From: Budvicia aquatica DSM 5075 = ATCC 35567
Lineage (GTDB): Bacteria > Pseudomonadota > Gammaproteobacteria > Enterobacterales > Enterobacteriaceae
Direction: 5' to 3'
Assembly: GCF_000427805.1 (NCBI RefSeq)
Contig: NZ_ATYS01000029.1
Span: 1-64,000 of the forward strand
DNA: 64,000 bases
This document shows, piece by piece, positions 1 to 9,324 of the stretch (positions within the stretch are counted from its first letter, which is position 1; each line of letters begins with the position of its first letter). The notes under the pieces were generated by a model. It had not been told where the DNA came from. It saw only the letters and a program-made list of their open reading frames with translations, and did not search any database. The translations under genes and the position numbers were made by a program.

Positions 1-705
1 GGCGCGACCTTCCTGATGTTTATGGAATATGCCCGTAATGCGGTGCGCATGGCGGCACTGATGAAAATTCGCAACGTGTTTGTGTATACCCATGACTCTA
101 TCGGTCTGGGAGAAGATGGCCCGACGCACCAGCCGGTTGAACAAATTGCCAGCCTGCGCCTGACGCCAAATATGAGCACATGGCGCCCGTGCGACCAGGT
201 TGAGTCCGCGGTAGCGTGGAAGCATGCCATTGAACGCAACGACGGCCCTTGCGCCCTGATTTTCTCGCGTCAGAACCTGACCCAGCAGCCGCGTACGCCG
301 GAGCAACTGGCCAACGTGGCCCGCGGTGGTTATATCCTGAAAGACTGCGCCGGGGTACCTGAGCTGATTCTGATTGCCACCGGCTCTGAAGTCAGCTTAG
401 CGGTTGATGCCGCAGACAAACTGACGGCAGAAGGGCGTAAAGTGCGGGTAGTCTCTATCCCGTCAACCGAAACCTTTGACCGTCAGGACCAAAACTATCG
501 TGAATCAGTATTGCCGTCAGGCGTTACGAAGCGCGTGGCGATTGAAGCCGGCATTGCGGACTTCTGGTTTAAGTATGTGGGTCTGAACGGCAGCATCATC
601 GGTATGCACAGCTTTGGTGAATCTGCCCCGGCCGAGCAGCTGTTTGAAGAGTTTGGCTTTACGGTCGATAACGTACTGACCCATGCTCGTGCGTTGTTGA
701 AGTAG
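1..705 (+). CDS. tktA: Transketolase, C-terminal part (partial at window start)
   Basis: The reading frame is open from base 1, so the gene begins outside the window; about 234 C-terminal residues are present. They cover the end of the pyrimidine-binding domain ([16 protein letters not shown]) and the whole C-terminal transketolase domain. The enzyme moves two-carbon units between sugar phosphates in the cytoplasmic pentose phosphate pathway, using thiamine diphosphate. Placement upstream of pgk-fbaA favours tktA over a tktB paralogue. An intrinsic terminator follows 55 bp after the stop. Confidence 0.95.
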   Translation, partial: GATFLMFMEYARNAVRMAALMKIRNVFVYTHDSIGLGEDGPTHQPVEQIASLRLTPNMSTWRPCDQVESAVAWKHAIERNDGPCALIFSRQNLTQQPRTPEQLANVARGGYILKDCAGVPELILIATGSEVSLAVDAADKLTAEGRKVRVVSIPSTETFDRQDQNYRESVLPSGVTKRVAIEAGIADFWFKYVGLNGSIIGMHSFGESAPAEQLFEEFGFTVDNVLTHARALLK

Positions 706-730
706 CTTATTGGCGTTATTGATTAAACCA

Positions 731-767
731 TCTGGTTGAATAGGCCAGATAAACACCAAAGCCCCGG
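731..767 (+). repeat. Left copy of 37-bp imperfect direct repeat flanking wzz
   Basis: Aligned by eye with 2978-3014; about 30 of 37 positions agree, and 11 consecutive bases ending CCCCGG are identical. The two copies bracket the Wzz gene and its AT-rich upstream region. Confidence 0.6.
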
Positions 768-799
768 TCTGGACTAACACATCCCGATCGGGGCTTTTT
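760..799 (+). terminator. Intrinsic terminator of tktA
   Basis: AGCCCCG (760-766) pairs with CGGGGCT (789-795), followed by a T run. Together with its upstream flank (731-767) it is about 80% identical to 2978-3014 on the other side of the wzz gene, so the terminator region looks duplicated. Confidence 0.75.
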
Positions 800-805
800 A
801 GTTAT

Positions 806-1945
806 CTAACTAATATTCTCAGCGATAGATCTTCTTTGTCTGTTTCGGCGGAAATCTTTGATGCTGCAATGTATTAAAACAAAGCCCACGCCAACCATTA
901 CGCCTAATATTCCACCTAAAGCCAAAATCAGAGCGCGTTTAGGTCGGTCTTTTTTAAGATATTCTCCGGGAGAAAGCTGATAACGATATGACAATGCGCC
1001 AGCTTGCTGCTTAAGCAAAGGCTCCAGCATCTCTAATTCACGCTCTATTTCGTAATAACGAACAGGATAGATAATCGGGCTATCACTCAGACTTTGAATT
1101 TCAGCACTAAGAAAGTTTTCCCCTAACATATACTGATGAACCGTATTCGTCAGTTCGATCTTAGTACTGCCTTTTTCTGAAGTATTGGTGTAGTAATTTT
1201 TTATGCCGGCTTTCTGAGCGGTATTCAACGATCGTTCTAAATTTGCCAGTTGATTATTTCGATTAGCCTTCAGGTTAAAATCAATATCCTGTTTCTCTTT
1301 TTTTCGAGCTTGTATCATTGCAGCCAGCTTATTACGAAATTCGCTGTCATCTTGTTCTATCACTTTGTCATTAATTCTTTGAACGTAGCTCTCTAACATC
1401 GCCTGAGCAACCCGTGGATTATCAGCAGTAAGCGAAATAGCAAAATACGGAAGATTCCTTTTTTCATCCGGAGGAGAAATCGTCAGCCCCTTTTCAGCCA
1501 TCTCACTGAGCCAACGTCGTTGAGATATCTCGTCCATATTCTTGGTCTGTTCGAAAAAGTAATCAGAATGCGATAAAAAGGCGAGCTTTTCATCTGGACT
1601 GGAAGCCATTGAAATAAAATCGGCAAACAGACTATTGGCGATATTTTGAACATTAGCATCGGTACCGCTGACTAAAGAAAAGGCCCGACGTAGCTCTAAA
1701 TAGTCGTTTATCTGGGCTATTCTTGGCATGCAAATATAGACTTTTGCTGTCCATTGTTCTTTGGCAGTGAAAGCATAGATACCGGCAAATAATGTAGCAA
1801 TCAGGCTAACTGCTAAGATAATGAGCTTCCTGCTCCACAATTTATACAGTAAATCAAACAGGTCAATTTCATCATTATTATTTCCACCGTTTACATAATA
1901 GTAACCGGTATTATTCATTATAGGATTATGGACATTTTCACTCAT
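806..1945 (-). CDS. Wzz/FepE-family polysaccharide chain-length determinant
   Basis: A 379-residue inner-membrane protein with the Wzz layout. There is a cytoplasmic N-terminus ending in DEIDLFDLLYKLWSRK, a first membrane helix at about 40-60, a long periplasmic coiled-coil region, a proline-containing stretch near 328-336, a second helix at about 338-360 and a basic tail. Proteins of this family set the modal length of O-antigen or related surface polysaccharide by acting on Wzy. No wzy, wzx or glycosyltransferase gene is nearby, so its partner polymerase lies elsewhere. It is flanked by a duplicated terminator and by AT-rich DNA, which suggests acquisition. Which Wzz subtype it is cannot be decided here. 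Confidence 0.85.
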   Translation of the reverse strand: MSENVHNPIMNNTGYYYVNGGNNNDEIDLFDLLYKLWSRKLIILAVSLIATLFAGIYAFTAKEQWTAKVYICMPRIAQINDYLELRRAFSLVSGTDANVQNIANSLFADFISMASSPDEKLAFLSHSDYFFEQTKNMDEISQRRWLSEMAEKGLTISPPDEKRNLPYFAISLTADNPRVAQAMLESYVQRINDKVIEQDDSEFRNKLAAMIQARKKEKQDIDFNLKANRNNQLANLERSLNTAQKAGIKNYYTNTSEKGSTKIELTNTVHQYMLGENFLSAEIQSLSDSPIIYPVRYYEIERELEMLEPLLKQQAGALSYRYQLSPGEYLKKDRPKRALILALGGILGVMVGVGFVLIHCSIKDFRRNRQRRSIAENIS

Positions 1946-2977
1946 GACAGCACCTATTTGTACTTAAACCAATATCTGAATCTGACCACTCTTATTGAAA
2001 TCAAAATGTCAATCATTTCAGATAATGCGGATATGGGAATACTTAAGCTCCTGTCAACTAAAGAATATAATTTATATTGTTATAATAAAATGAAGTCATC
2101 CTGCCAGCTCCTTAGTTACATCATTTCTGTAACATCATGTTTTTATTAATTAATGATATAAAGTGCCAATCTAAGTTCTGAGATTTAAAAATTACAAAAA
2201 AGACAATAAAAACAACACTTCATGTCATCATTTAATTTAAACACGATCAAACAATCCGAGCAATGATCATAATGTGGCAATTAATGCTATTTAACATAGG
2301 TAAAGTAGAGAGTTAATCCTAAATGATATCAATAAATAGATCGAGACTCTTTAAAATATCAATTTAACAAAATCTAAGCAATGTAATATCAATGAATCAC
2401 AGGCAATAATATTTTAATATATAAAACCAAAATAGGATAACAACCTATTTTATTTAACTTAAATTAAACCTACCTCTTAATGATAAATATAAATATCGCT
2501 AAATATCATATTTGAGATCTATTATGAGAATCAAAACTAATTTGACAGTCTATTAATCTAAAAACAAACGCATTGGCTGTATGAATAGTTGCAGAAGATT
2601 GTGAGAGCTGGTTTTTCGAGCACAAAGCATTATCAGGTACAGTATATTGTAGTGATAAGCGCCTAATTAGGTTAAAAATCATAAAAAGGTAATCTTAGCG
2701 ATCCCGTAAGTCATATGGGCTATCGATTCAAATTGCACCATGGACTAAATTGCTTACACAGCTATTGCTACCATAAGAAACAATCCTGCTGACGTTTATG
2801 ATATATGCACGTGACGCTATCAGAGAAATTTCACCCAGCGCAAACTGACATATATAGCATTGTAATTTAGCCTAAGCCCAATTTTGCCCTTGAGTGCGAT
2901 ATTGGGATATAAGCATTACCAAATGAACAAGAAGAAATATCTTGGAACACGGTTAATTTACGTCATTGAGTAAAAGG
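1946..2977. other. AT-rich intergenic region upstream of wzz
   Basis: About 1 kb of strongly AT-rich DNA with no convincing gene. The only longer open frame (1928-2149, plus) starts inside the wzz coding end, has poor codon use and no ribosome binding site. It presumably holds the wzz promoter (minus strand). A short inverted repeat GTTAC...GTAAC occurs at about 2113-2131. Confidence 0.6.
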
Positions 2978-3014
2978 TCTGGCTGAATAAACTGGATAAA
3001 TATCAAAGCCCCGG
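2978..3014 (+). repeat. Right copy of 37-bp imperfect direct repeat flanking wzz
   Basis: Partner of 731-767. It leads into the GC-rich hairpin at 3006-3031 just as the left copy leads into the tktA terminator. Confidence 0.6.
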
Positions 3015-3036
3015 CATTTCTGCCGGGGCTTTTTTA
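3006..3036 (+). terminator. Intrinsic terminator between wzz upstream region and DUF2339 gene
   Basis: An 11-bp perfect stem, AAGCCCCGGCA (3006-3016) with TGCCGGGGCTT (3021-3031), has a TTTC loop and a T run on the plus strand. It lies just after the stop of the minus-strand DUF2339 gene, where it has a shorter T run. By homology to 760-799 it may be the original tktA terminator. Confidence 0.75.
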
Positions 3037-3055
3037 ACGGTAAAATAGCGACGGA

Positions 3056-6000
3056 TTACGCTATGACTTCTACTTCTGCCTGCGGTTTTTCCATAATAAC
3101 AAACCGCTGATAGAACCAGCCCATACCGACTAAACACAGGCCTAAACCGATAAAGGAAACCGGGCGGTAGAATCCGGTCAAACCGGACATATCCCATAGG
3201 AATAGTTTAAGTATAGTGACTGCCAATAGGGCTAACGCGGCGCGGCGGAGTAGCAGGTGATTACGGGTAATGCCCAGAGTCATTAATCCTATCGCAGTTA
3301 TCATCCATGCCAGTGAATAACAGTATTGTTCACCCACATAGATTTGACGTTGACTGAGTATATCTCCGTGCCACAGTTGACGGACAGTCATTGAGATAAA
3401 CACCATTCCCAGCAGTGAGAATAATCCCCAGCCTAATGGCTTCAGATGCTCCGGTAACCAGTTCGGCCAGTAGCGCAGTGTAACAAATAGCATCAATACC
3501 GGTAAGGCATAGGCAACGGTGACAATATTGAGTAAAGGCAGTGCGCCGACCGACTGAGCGGTGATAGCCGGGTTAAATACCATCAGCGACCCTAGTAGCG
3601 TGAGGAATAAAGTAATGGCTCCGGCCGCTGATGCACCAACTCGGTAAACCAGCCCAAAGCGGGCGTGAAGGGATTTATATCCGTATGCCAGTGCCATAAT
3701 ACCAAAGGTTGAAGCATGCAGTGCCACGTCCTTCAGACTACTGAAATCGAGAGATATTTGATAACTACCGTGTAGCAGGTGGCGAAGCTCAATATTGATC
3801 CACAGGGCAAGCAGATAAATACCGTTTGCCTGCGCCCATCGGGCTGAGGCTTCATAATGTTTATTTGGTAGCAGATAGGCCGTTAGCCATAAACAAATCA
3901 CCGGAATACCATAACCCAGTAGGGTCCATGGCATCCCCCATAACGTTGGTTGATAGCTTAGAACGGCCATATTAAAGGTAAGCCGAATCAGAATCAGCGC
4001 CATTAATAACTGCAGTATCTGGTTAGGAACCGGAATACGGCGACGAGAAATCCATACGGCCGAAACCAGTAGCTGTATTGCCAGTAACAGCGTTAACGTC
4101 GCCTGAGAGAAGACTTCGAACAGGCTCCAAACAATCAGTAGGTTGGCAAAAATAAAGTAGATAGCACGCAGGGTGTTATCCATTTTGCGGTGAATATCTG
4201 CCAGATAATACCAACAGGCGCCAAAAGTCAGAGCGACAGACACAATGACAGCGTGGCTAATATTCAGGTAATCCTGATACCAGCTTGCCGGCTGCCAGTA
4301 ATATAGGCCAATCACTAACAGCATTGGCGCCGCGGTTGACAGCGTTGCCCATAATTCTCTTTGCAGGCCTTTTTGTCTGGCCTGATAAAAACCATATGCC
4401 GCATAAATAATTGCCAGTGAACCAAGGCAAATCAGGGCTGATAGATAATCAGCGGAAGTTAGTTCACTTAAAAATGACGGGCGTTCCATTCGAGCTGACG
4501 GCAGAGAAAGCAGTACCAGCCCGGCGACTAGGCTGCTGATAACGGACAACCAGTTTAATGACGGAATACGTTTGCCCAGCAGTAGCAGAGCGATACAGCC
4601 AATCCATAGCGTGATCCAAGTAAAGAGCCCTAACTGGCCAAATACCGGCATTAAGGCTAACAACAGAGCAGCAACGCTACCGGTCAGCATACCGTCTTGC
4701 CAGCGGATGTTAGTATATTGCGCCTTAAGATCTCGCGCTGTGGCAGATAACCGCCAGCCAAAATGAGGGAGAGCCAGAAAACCATAGGTAGTGAGCAGAA
4801 TAAACAGCCCGCGAGCAATCTGATGTTCGGCCGGATTGATAAAGATAGCAACGGTCAGCCACAGGTAATTACCTGCCATGGCTCCCCACCATAACCAACG
4901 GCGATAGATCTTACTTAATAATCCAAGGGAACCTGCTGTAACTAAGAATACATAGCCTAATAATCCGCTGACGTTGCCGCTGCCGGTTGAGATAAACATC
5001 GGTACCATATAGGCGCCAAGGATGCCTAAGGCCGCCATAAATGGCCCCTGAGTCAGGGCTAAGAACATCGCGACGGCAGAGATAATCGCCAGTATGATAA
5101 ACATCACAGAGAGCGAGAACATACCGTAGATATAGTTGGCCGCCAGCATGCTGGCATACAGCGAAATGACACCTGCTCCGCTTAGCGCTGCCGGAATATA
5201 TTGTCCGCTGGGTAATGAAAGATGGAAGCGAGAACGGCGTAGCAGTTCACCGCCGGCAGTCATCATTACGCCGAACAATGTTGCTATACCAATACGGATT
5301 TTAGGGCCGAACAGACCATTATCATTACCAATTTTCACCAGGAAGATAACGCCCAAAGCCATAATTATGCCGCCAATCCATACCATCCAGCGGGATGCAA
5401 ATTGCTGTTCAAGATACTTCCAGACGGCGACAATTCCTTGAGGTTCAGCGTTGTCGATGGCTGGCCCACTAGCAGGTTTATCCGATATCCAAGGGGACTC
5501 CGACATAGCATCGTCATGGCGTTGCTCTGCTTCAATGATGTCAGTATTTTCTGATGCCTCTGATAGCTGAATATCTGAAGTTTGTTCTTGATTCTCTATG
5601 GCTATTGATTCAAGGGCGGCCGCAACATCAGTTTCTGTCTCGGTTTCCATGACTTCGGCCAGTGGCAGTAATTGCTCATCCTGCATTTCCATAACAGGCT
5701 GTGGTAATGGTACTCCGACGGCTGCCTCAGTCGGGATTTCGCCCGTGGTGTTTTCGATGCTTTCGATCGTATTGGCTGGCGTTTCCGGTTCGGTATAACG
5801 ATGGCCTAATGCTTCATGATAGTTGCGGAATGCATAAGCATAAGGGGAAGACTCTGTCGACTGCTGCCCGGTATAGGTATCAACAGCCGCAGCAAGAGGA
5901 ATATCGGTTTCGGGTTGAACAGGCTCAAGAGCGTCAGTGTCGCTGAGCGATTGTTGCGGTGTGGTTACTACAGATTCCGTGGTGGTGTCCGCTGATAGAT

Positions 6001-6157
6001 GATAAACCGATGAGGTATCAACGGATGAGGAACGTAGTGTTTTTAGTACTTCAAGCTGTTCTGCTAATAGCCCGCGAATAGCGGAGAGCTGGTTTGTTAA
6101 TATAGAAGCCAGCACAACAATAGCGACAATCCCTAGTATAACAATGAGATCTTCCAT
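3056..6157 (-). CDS. DUF2339-family large polytopic membrane protein
   Basis: A 1033-residue protein with an N-terminal hydrophobic helix (about 4-24), a short helical segment, and an acidic Ser/Thr/Glu-rich linker (about 50-240). More than twenty predicted membrane helices fill the rest from about 255 onward. This is the layout of the DUF2339 family, whose function is not established. The short basic tail after the last helix ends near EKPQAEVEVIA. It stands alone on the minus strand and faces away from pgk. In E. coli and Yersinia this position is occupied by epd. Confidence 0.8.
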   Translation of the reverse strand: MEDLIVILGIVAIVVLASILTNQLSAIRGLLAEQLEVLKTLRSSSVDTSSVYHLSADTTTESVVTTPQQSLSDTDALEPVQPETDIPLAAAVDTYTGQQSTESSPYAYAFRNYHEALGHRYTEPETPANTIESIENTTGEIPTEAAVGVPLPQPVMEMQDEQLLPLAEVMETETETDVAAALESIAIENQEQTSDIQLSEASENTDIIEAEQRHDDAMSESPWISDKPASGPAIDNAEPQGIVAVWKYLEQQFASRWMVWIGGIIMALGVIFLVKIGNDNGLFGPKIRIGIATLFGVMMTAGGELLRRSRFHLSLPSGQYIPAALSGAGVISLYASMLAANYIYGMFSLSVMFIILAIISAVAMFLALTQGPFMAALGILGAYMVPMFISTGSGNVSGLLGYVFLVTAGSLGLLSKIYRRWLWWGAMAGNYLWLTVAIFINPAEHQIARGLFILLTTYGFLALPHFGWRLSATARDLKAQYTNIRWQDGMLTGSVAALLLALMPVFGQLGLFTWITLWIGCIALLLLGKRIPSLNWLSVISSLVAGLVLLSLPSARMERPSFLSELTSADYLSALICLGSLAIIYAAYGFYQARQKGLQRELWATLSTAAPMLLVIGLYYWQPASWYQDYLNISHAVIVSVALTFGACWYYLADIHRKMDNTLRAIYFIFANLLIVWSLFEVFSQATLTLLLAIQLLVSAVWISRRRIPVPNQILQLLMALILIRLTFNMAVLSYQPTLWGMPWTLLGYGIPVICLWLTAYLLPNKHYEASARWAQANGIYLLALWINIELRHLLHGSYQISLDFSSLKDVALHASTFGIMALAYGYKSLHARFGLVYRVGASAAGAITLFLTLLGSLMVFNPAITAQSVGALPLLNIVTVAYALPVLMLFVTLRYWPNWLPEHLKPLGWGLFSLLGMVFISMTVRQLWHGDILSQRQIYVGEQYCYSLAWMITAIGLMTLGITRNHLLLRRAALALLAVTILKLFLWDMSGLTGFYRPVSFIGLGLCLVGMGWFYQRFVIMEKPQAEVEVIA

Positions 6158-6879
6158 TTATGTTCCCTGTTTTAAAGCACTAATCCATTGAATATAAAAT
6201 AATAAATATTATAGGCTCAGGTTATAGCTAACTAATATAGAGTATTTACGCTGATAATCTGAGCGGTTAAGTGTAATTATTTGTATTTATTATAAATAGT
6301 TGTAACTAAGCGGTAAGAAAAGCTTAAGTTCTTCAAGTGATGGCTATTTATGAGCCGAGAACGCGAAGGATACAAACCGCAGGCTAGAAGCCTATCTGCT
6401 AAGTAGCCAGTTGAATTCTGTATTTTTTTAGCTTAACGACATTTTATCAGTAGTAATATTCTGAATATTTCCGTAATCTTTATCTCTGTGCTGAAGCGTT
6501 TCAGTTTCTATCCTATCGCAGCTCGCCATATCAGGCTGGCACAGGAACGAACGGGTAAAACGGGTGAATCGATAGGGATATCACAGACCGGCGGATGGAT
6601 AATGATTAGAATAGACGGGTTAATCCCAACTATACTTTTCGTGTTATCATTCATCGCATAGTTTTATCCGGTATGTTAAATATTTTAAACGATGGTGTTA
6701 GTTCCGGCTGTAGACTCGCCGACACCGTGCGCAGAAAGTGATTTTTGTTAAGTAGTAGCCGCATTTTATGAGATTTAGCCGGGTTTAGCTGGAAGACGTA
6801 GGCAGTACAACTCATGTTACTAGCCTCGTGTATTACCGCTGCTCAGGTAATTTTGAGAGAATTAACAAGAGGATTCACA
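6158..6879. other. Intergenic region between the DUF2339 gene and pgk
   Basis: About 720 bp without a credible gene. It must contain the divergent promoters of the DUF2339 gene and pgk. Inverted motifs related to TATCCTATCG/CGATAGGGATA lie near 6511-6580. No remnant of epd could be recognised. Confidence 0.5.
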
Positions 6880-8043
6880 ATGTCTGTAATTAAGATGTCT
6901 GATTTAGATTTGGCGGGTAAACGTGTTCTTATCCGTGCGGATCTTAACGTGCCAGTTAAAGATGGCAAAGTAACATCTGATGCGCGTATCCGTGCATCAC
7001 TGCCAACTATCGAATTAGCCTTAAAGCAAGGCGCTCGCGTTATGGTTACTTCACACTTAGGTCGCCCGACCGAAGGTGAGTATAACGAAGAGTTCTCTTT
7101 ATTACCGGTTGTTAACTATTTGAAAGATGCCATTAAGGCACCGGTTCGCTTAGCTAAAGATTATCTGGATGGCGTTGACGTTGCCGAAGGTGAATTAGTT
7201 GTTTTAGAAAACGTGCGCTTCAATAAAGGCGAGAAAAAAGACGAAGAGACGTTATCTAAGAAATATGCTGCTTTATGTGATGTGTTCGTTATGGATGCAT
7301 TCGGTACTGCTCACCGCGCACAGGCTTCAACCCATGGCGTAGGTAAATTTGCTCCAATCGCTTGTGCCGGTCCGTTGCTGTCTGGCGAATTAGAAGCATT
7401 AGGTAAAGCGTTAGGTAATCCCGCTCGTCCTATGGTGGCAATCGTTGGTGGCTCTAAAGTTTCAACTAAGCTGACCGTGCTGGCATCGCTGTCTAAAATC
7501 GCTGACCAACTGGTTGTTGGTGGTGGTATCGCGAATACCTTTATTGCGGCACAGGGCCACAATGTGGGCAAATCTTTATATGAAGCTGACCTGATTGATG
7601 AAGCCAAACGATTAATGACGACCTGTCATATCCCGGTTCCTACTGATGTTCGTGTGGCAACTGAGTTTTCTGAAACTGCCGCAGCGACGATGAAGTCTGT
7701 TGCTGATATCAAAGATGATGAGCAGGTTCTGGATTTAGGTGACGCTTCTGCAGAAGAGTTGGCCGTTATTTTAAGAAACGCGAAAACTATTCTGTGGAAT
7801 GGCCCGGTAGGCGTTTTTGAATTCCCTAATTTCCGTAAAGGGACCGAAGTGATTGCTCAAGCTATCGCTGATAGCGATGCATTCTCGATTGCAGGCGGTG
7901 GTGACACCTTGGCTGCTATCGATTTATTCGGTATTGCAGATAAAATTTCTTATATCTCAACCGGCGGTGGTGCATTCCTTGAGTTCGTTGAAGGGAAGAA
8001 ATTACCAGCCGTTGTGATGCTCGAAGAGCGTGCTAAAGGTTAA
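6880..8043 (+). CDS. pgk: Phosphoglycerate kinase
   Basis: A 387-residue cytoplasmic glycolytic enzyme that transfers phosphate between 1,3-bisphosphoglycerate and ADP. Typical motifs are visible: RADLNVP near the N-terminus, TSHLGRP, and GGGDTLAAI and [10 protein letters not shown] near the C-terminus. The ATG at 6880 is chosen because AAGAGGA lies just upstream and it gives the exact E. coli length. The frame is open further upstream to 6814, but the extra 22 residues are not family-like. A strong terminator separates it from fbaA, and epd is absent upstream, so it must use its own promoter. Confidence 0.97.
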   Translation: MSVIKMSDLDLAGKRVLIRADLNVPVKDGKVTSDARIRASLPTIELALKQGARVMVTSHLGRPTEGEYNEEFSLLPVVNYLKDAIKAPVRLAKDYLDGVDVAEGELVVLENVRFNKGEKKDEETLSKKYAALCDVFVMDAFGTAHRAQASTHGVGKFAPIACAGPLLSGELEALGKALGNPARPMVAIVGGSKVSTKLTVLASLSKIADQLVVGGGIANTFIAAQGHNVGKSLYEADLIDEAKRLMTTCHIPVPTDVRVATEFSETAAATMKSVADIKDDEQVLDLGDASAEELAVILRNAKTILWNGPVGVFEFPNFRKGTEVIAQAIADSDAFSIAGGGDTLAAIDLFGIADKISYISTGGGAFLEFVEGKKLPAVVMLEERAKG

Positions 8044-8054
8044 AAGTCATAAAG

Positions 8055-8080
8055 ACGGGAGGCTTTGCCTCCCGTTTCTT
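8055..8080 (+). terminator. Intrinsic terminator after pgk
   Basis: ACGGGAGGC (8055-8063) and GCCTCCCGT (8067-8075) form a 9-bp stem with a TTT loop, then TTCTT. Transcription reaching fbaA from pgk would be attenuated here. Confidence 0.8.
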
Positions 8081-8144
8081 CTATGATTAATAGAATAATT
8101 ACTATTCTTTTCCATCAATAGCTAATGAAAATAGGACTAGTCGC

Positions 8145-9221
8145 ATGTCTAAAATTTTTGATTTCGTAAAACCAGGCGTTATTACTGGTGATGATGTTCA
8201 GAAAGTATTCCAGATTGCTAAAGAGAATAACTTCGCATTACCTGCGGTAAACTGCGTAGGTACTGATTCTATTAATGCTGTAATTGAAGCTGCTGCAAAA
8301 GTCCGTGCACCGGTAATTATTCAGTTCTCTAACGGCGGTGCTCAGTTTATTGCCGGTAAAGGCATGAAGCTGGAAGGGCAGGGAAGTGCCATTGTTGGTG
8401 CCATTTCTGGCGCTAAACACGTTCATTTAGTGGCTGAACACTATGGCGTGCCGGTTATTCTGCATACTGACCACTGCGCGAAGAAATTACTGCCATGGCT
8501 AGACGGCTTACTGGATGCGGGTGAAAAGCACTTTGCGGAAACCGGTAAACCACTGTTCTCTTCTCATATGATTGACCTGTCCGAAGAGTCTCTGGAAGAG
8601 AATATTGAAATTTGTAGTAAGTATCTGAAGCGTATGTCTAAAATTGGCATGACGTTAGAAATTGAACTGGGCTGTACCGGCGGTGAAGAAGATGGCGTAG
8701 ACAACAGCCATCTTGATAACTCTGCGCTGTATACTCAACCAGAAGACGTTGATTATGCTTACGAAAAACTGAATGCGATCAGCCCTCGTTTCACTATCGC
8801 TGCTTCTTTCGGTAACGTTCATGGTGTGTATAAGCCTGGCAACGTTCAACTGACGCCAAAAATTCTGCATAACTCTCAGGAATTTGTGTGTAAAAAACAT
8901 AACCTGCCGCATAACGCTCTGAACTTTGTGTTTCACGGTGGTTCAGGTTCAAGCGCAGAAGAGATTAAAGAAGCCGTTAGCTATGGCGTAATTAAAATGA
9001 ATATCGATACCGACACCCAATGGGCGACGTGGGAAGGTGTTCTTGGCTACTACAACAAGAATAAAGATTATCTGCAGGGCCAGTTAGGTAACCCTGAAGG
9101 TGCCGATAAGCCAAACAAGAAATACTATGATCCGCGTGCATGGTTACGTGCAGCTCAGGTCACTATGATTGCTCGTTTGGAGAAAGCATTTAAAGAACTG
9201 AACTGCGAAAACGTACTGTAA
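8145..9221 (+). CDS. fbaA: Fructose-bisphosphate aldolase, class II
   Basis: 358 residues, within one residue of E. coli FbaA. It is the zinc-dependent glycolytic enzyme cleaving fructose 1,6-bisphosphate into two triose phosphates. The zinc-ligand motif HTDHCAKKLLPW, the VFHGGSGSS phosphate-binding loop and NIDTDTQ are visible. An AGGA element precedes the ATG. It lies 100 bp after pgk with a terminator between, and a strong bidirectional terminator follows. Confidence 0.97.
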   Translation: MSKIFDFVKPGVITGDDVQKVFQIAKENNFALPAVNCVGTDSINAVIEAAAKVRAPVIIQFSNGGAQFIAGKGMKLEGQGSAIVGAISGAKHVHLVAEHYGVPVILHTDHCAKKLLPWLDGLLDAGEKHFAETGKPLFSSHMIDLSEESLEENIEICSKYLKRMSKIGMTLEIELGCTGGEEDGVDNSHLDNSALYTQPEDVDYAYEKLNAISPRFTIAASFGNVHGVYKPGNVQLTPKILHNSQEFVCKKHNLPHNALNFVFHGGSGSSAEEIKEAVSYGVIKMNIDTDTQWATWEGVLGYYNKNKDYLQGQLGNPEGADKPNKKYYDPRAWLRAAQVTMIARLEKAFKELNCENVL

Positions 9222-9250
9222 TTTTTTTGGTTATAGCTTCGTTTTAAATA

Positions 9251-9284
9251 AAAACCCCCGGCAGGAAACTGCTGGGGGTTTTAC
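9251..9284 (+). terminator. Bidirectional terminator between fbaA and the M20 operon
   Basis: AAAACCCCC-g-GCAG, a GAAA tetraloop, then CTGC-t-GGGGGTTTT (9251-9282). A-rich and T-rich arms on both sides allow it to serve the convergent minus-strand operon as well. Confidence 0.85.
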
Positions 9285-9324
9285 TTTCTTAACTTATGCT
9301 GACTAAGTCAGGATGAGGTAATGA

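Noticed and set aside
1928-2149. Possible 73-residue gene on the plus strand upstream of wzz
   Set aside because: Overlaps the wzz start antisense, lacks a ribosome binding site and has unstructured AT-driven composition.
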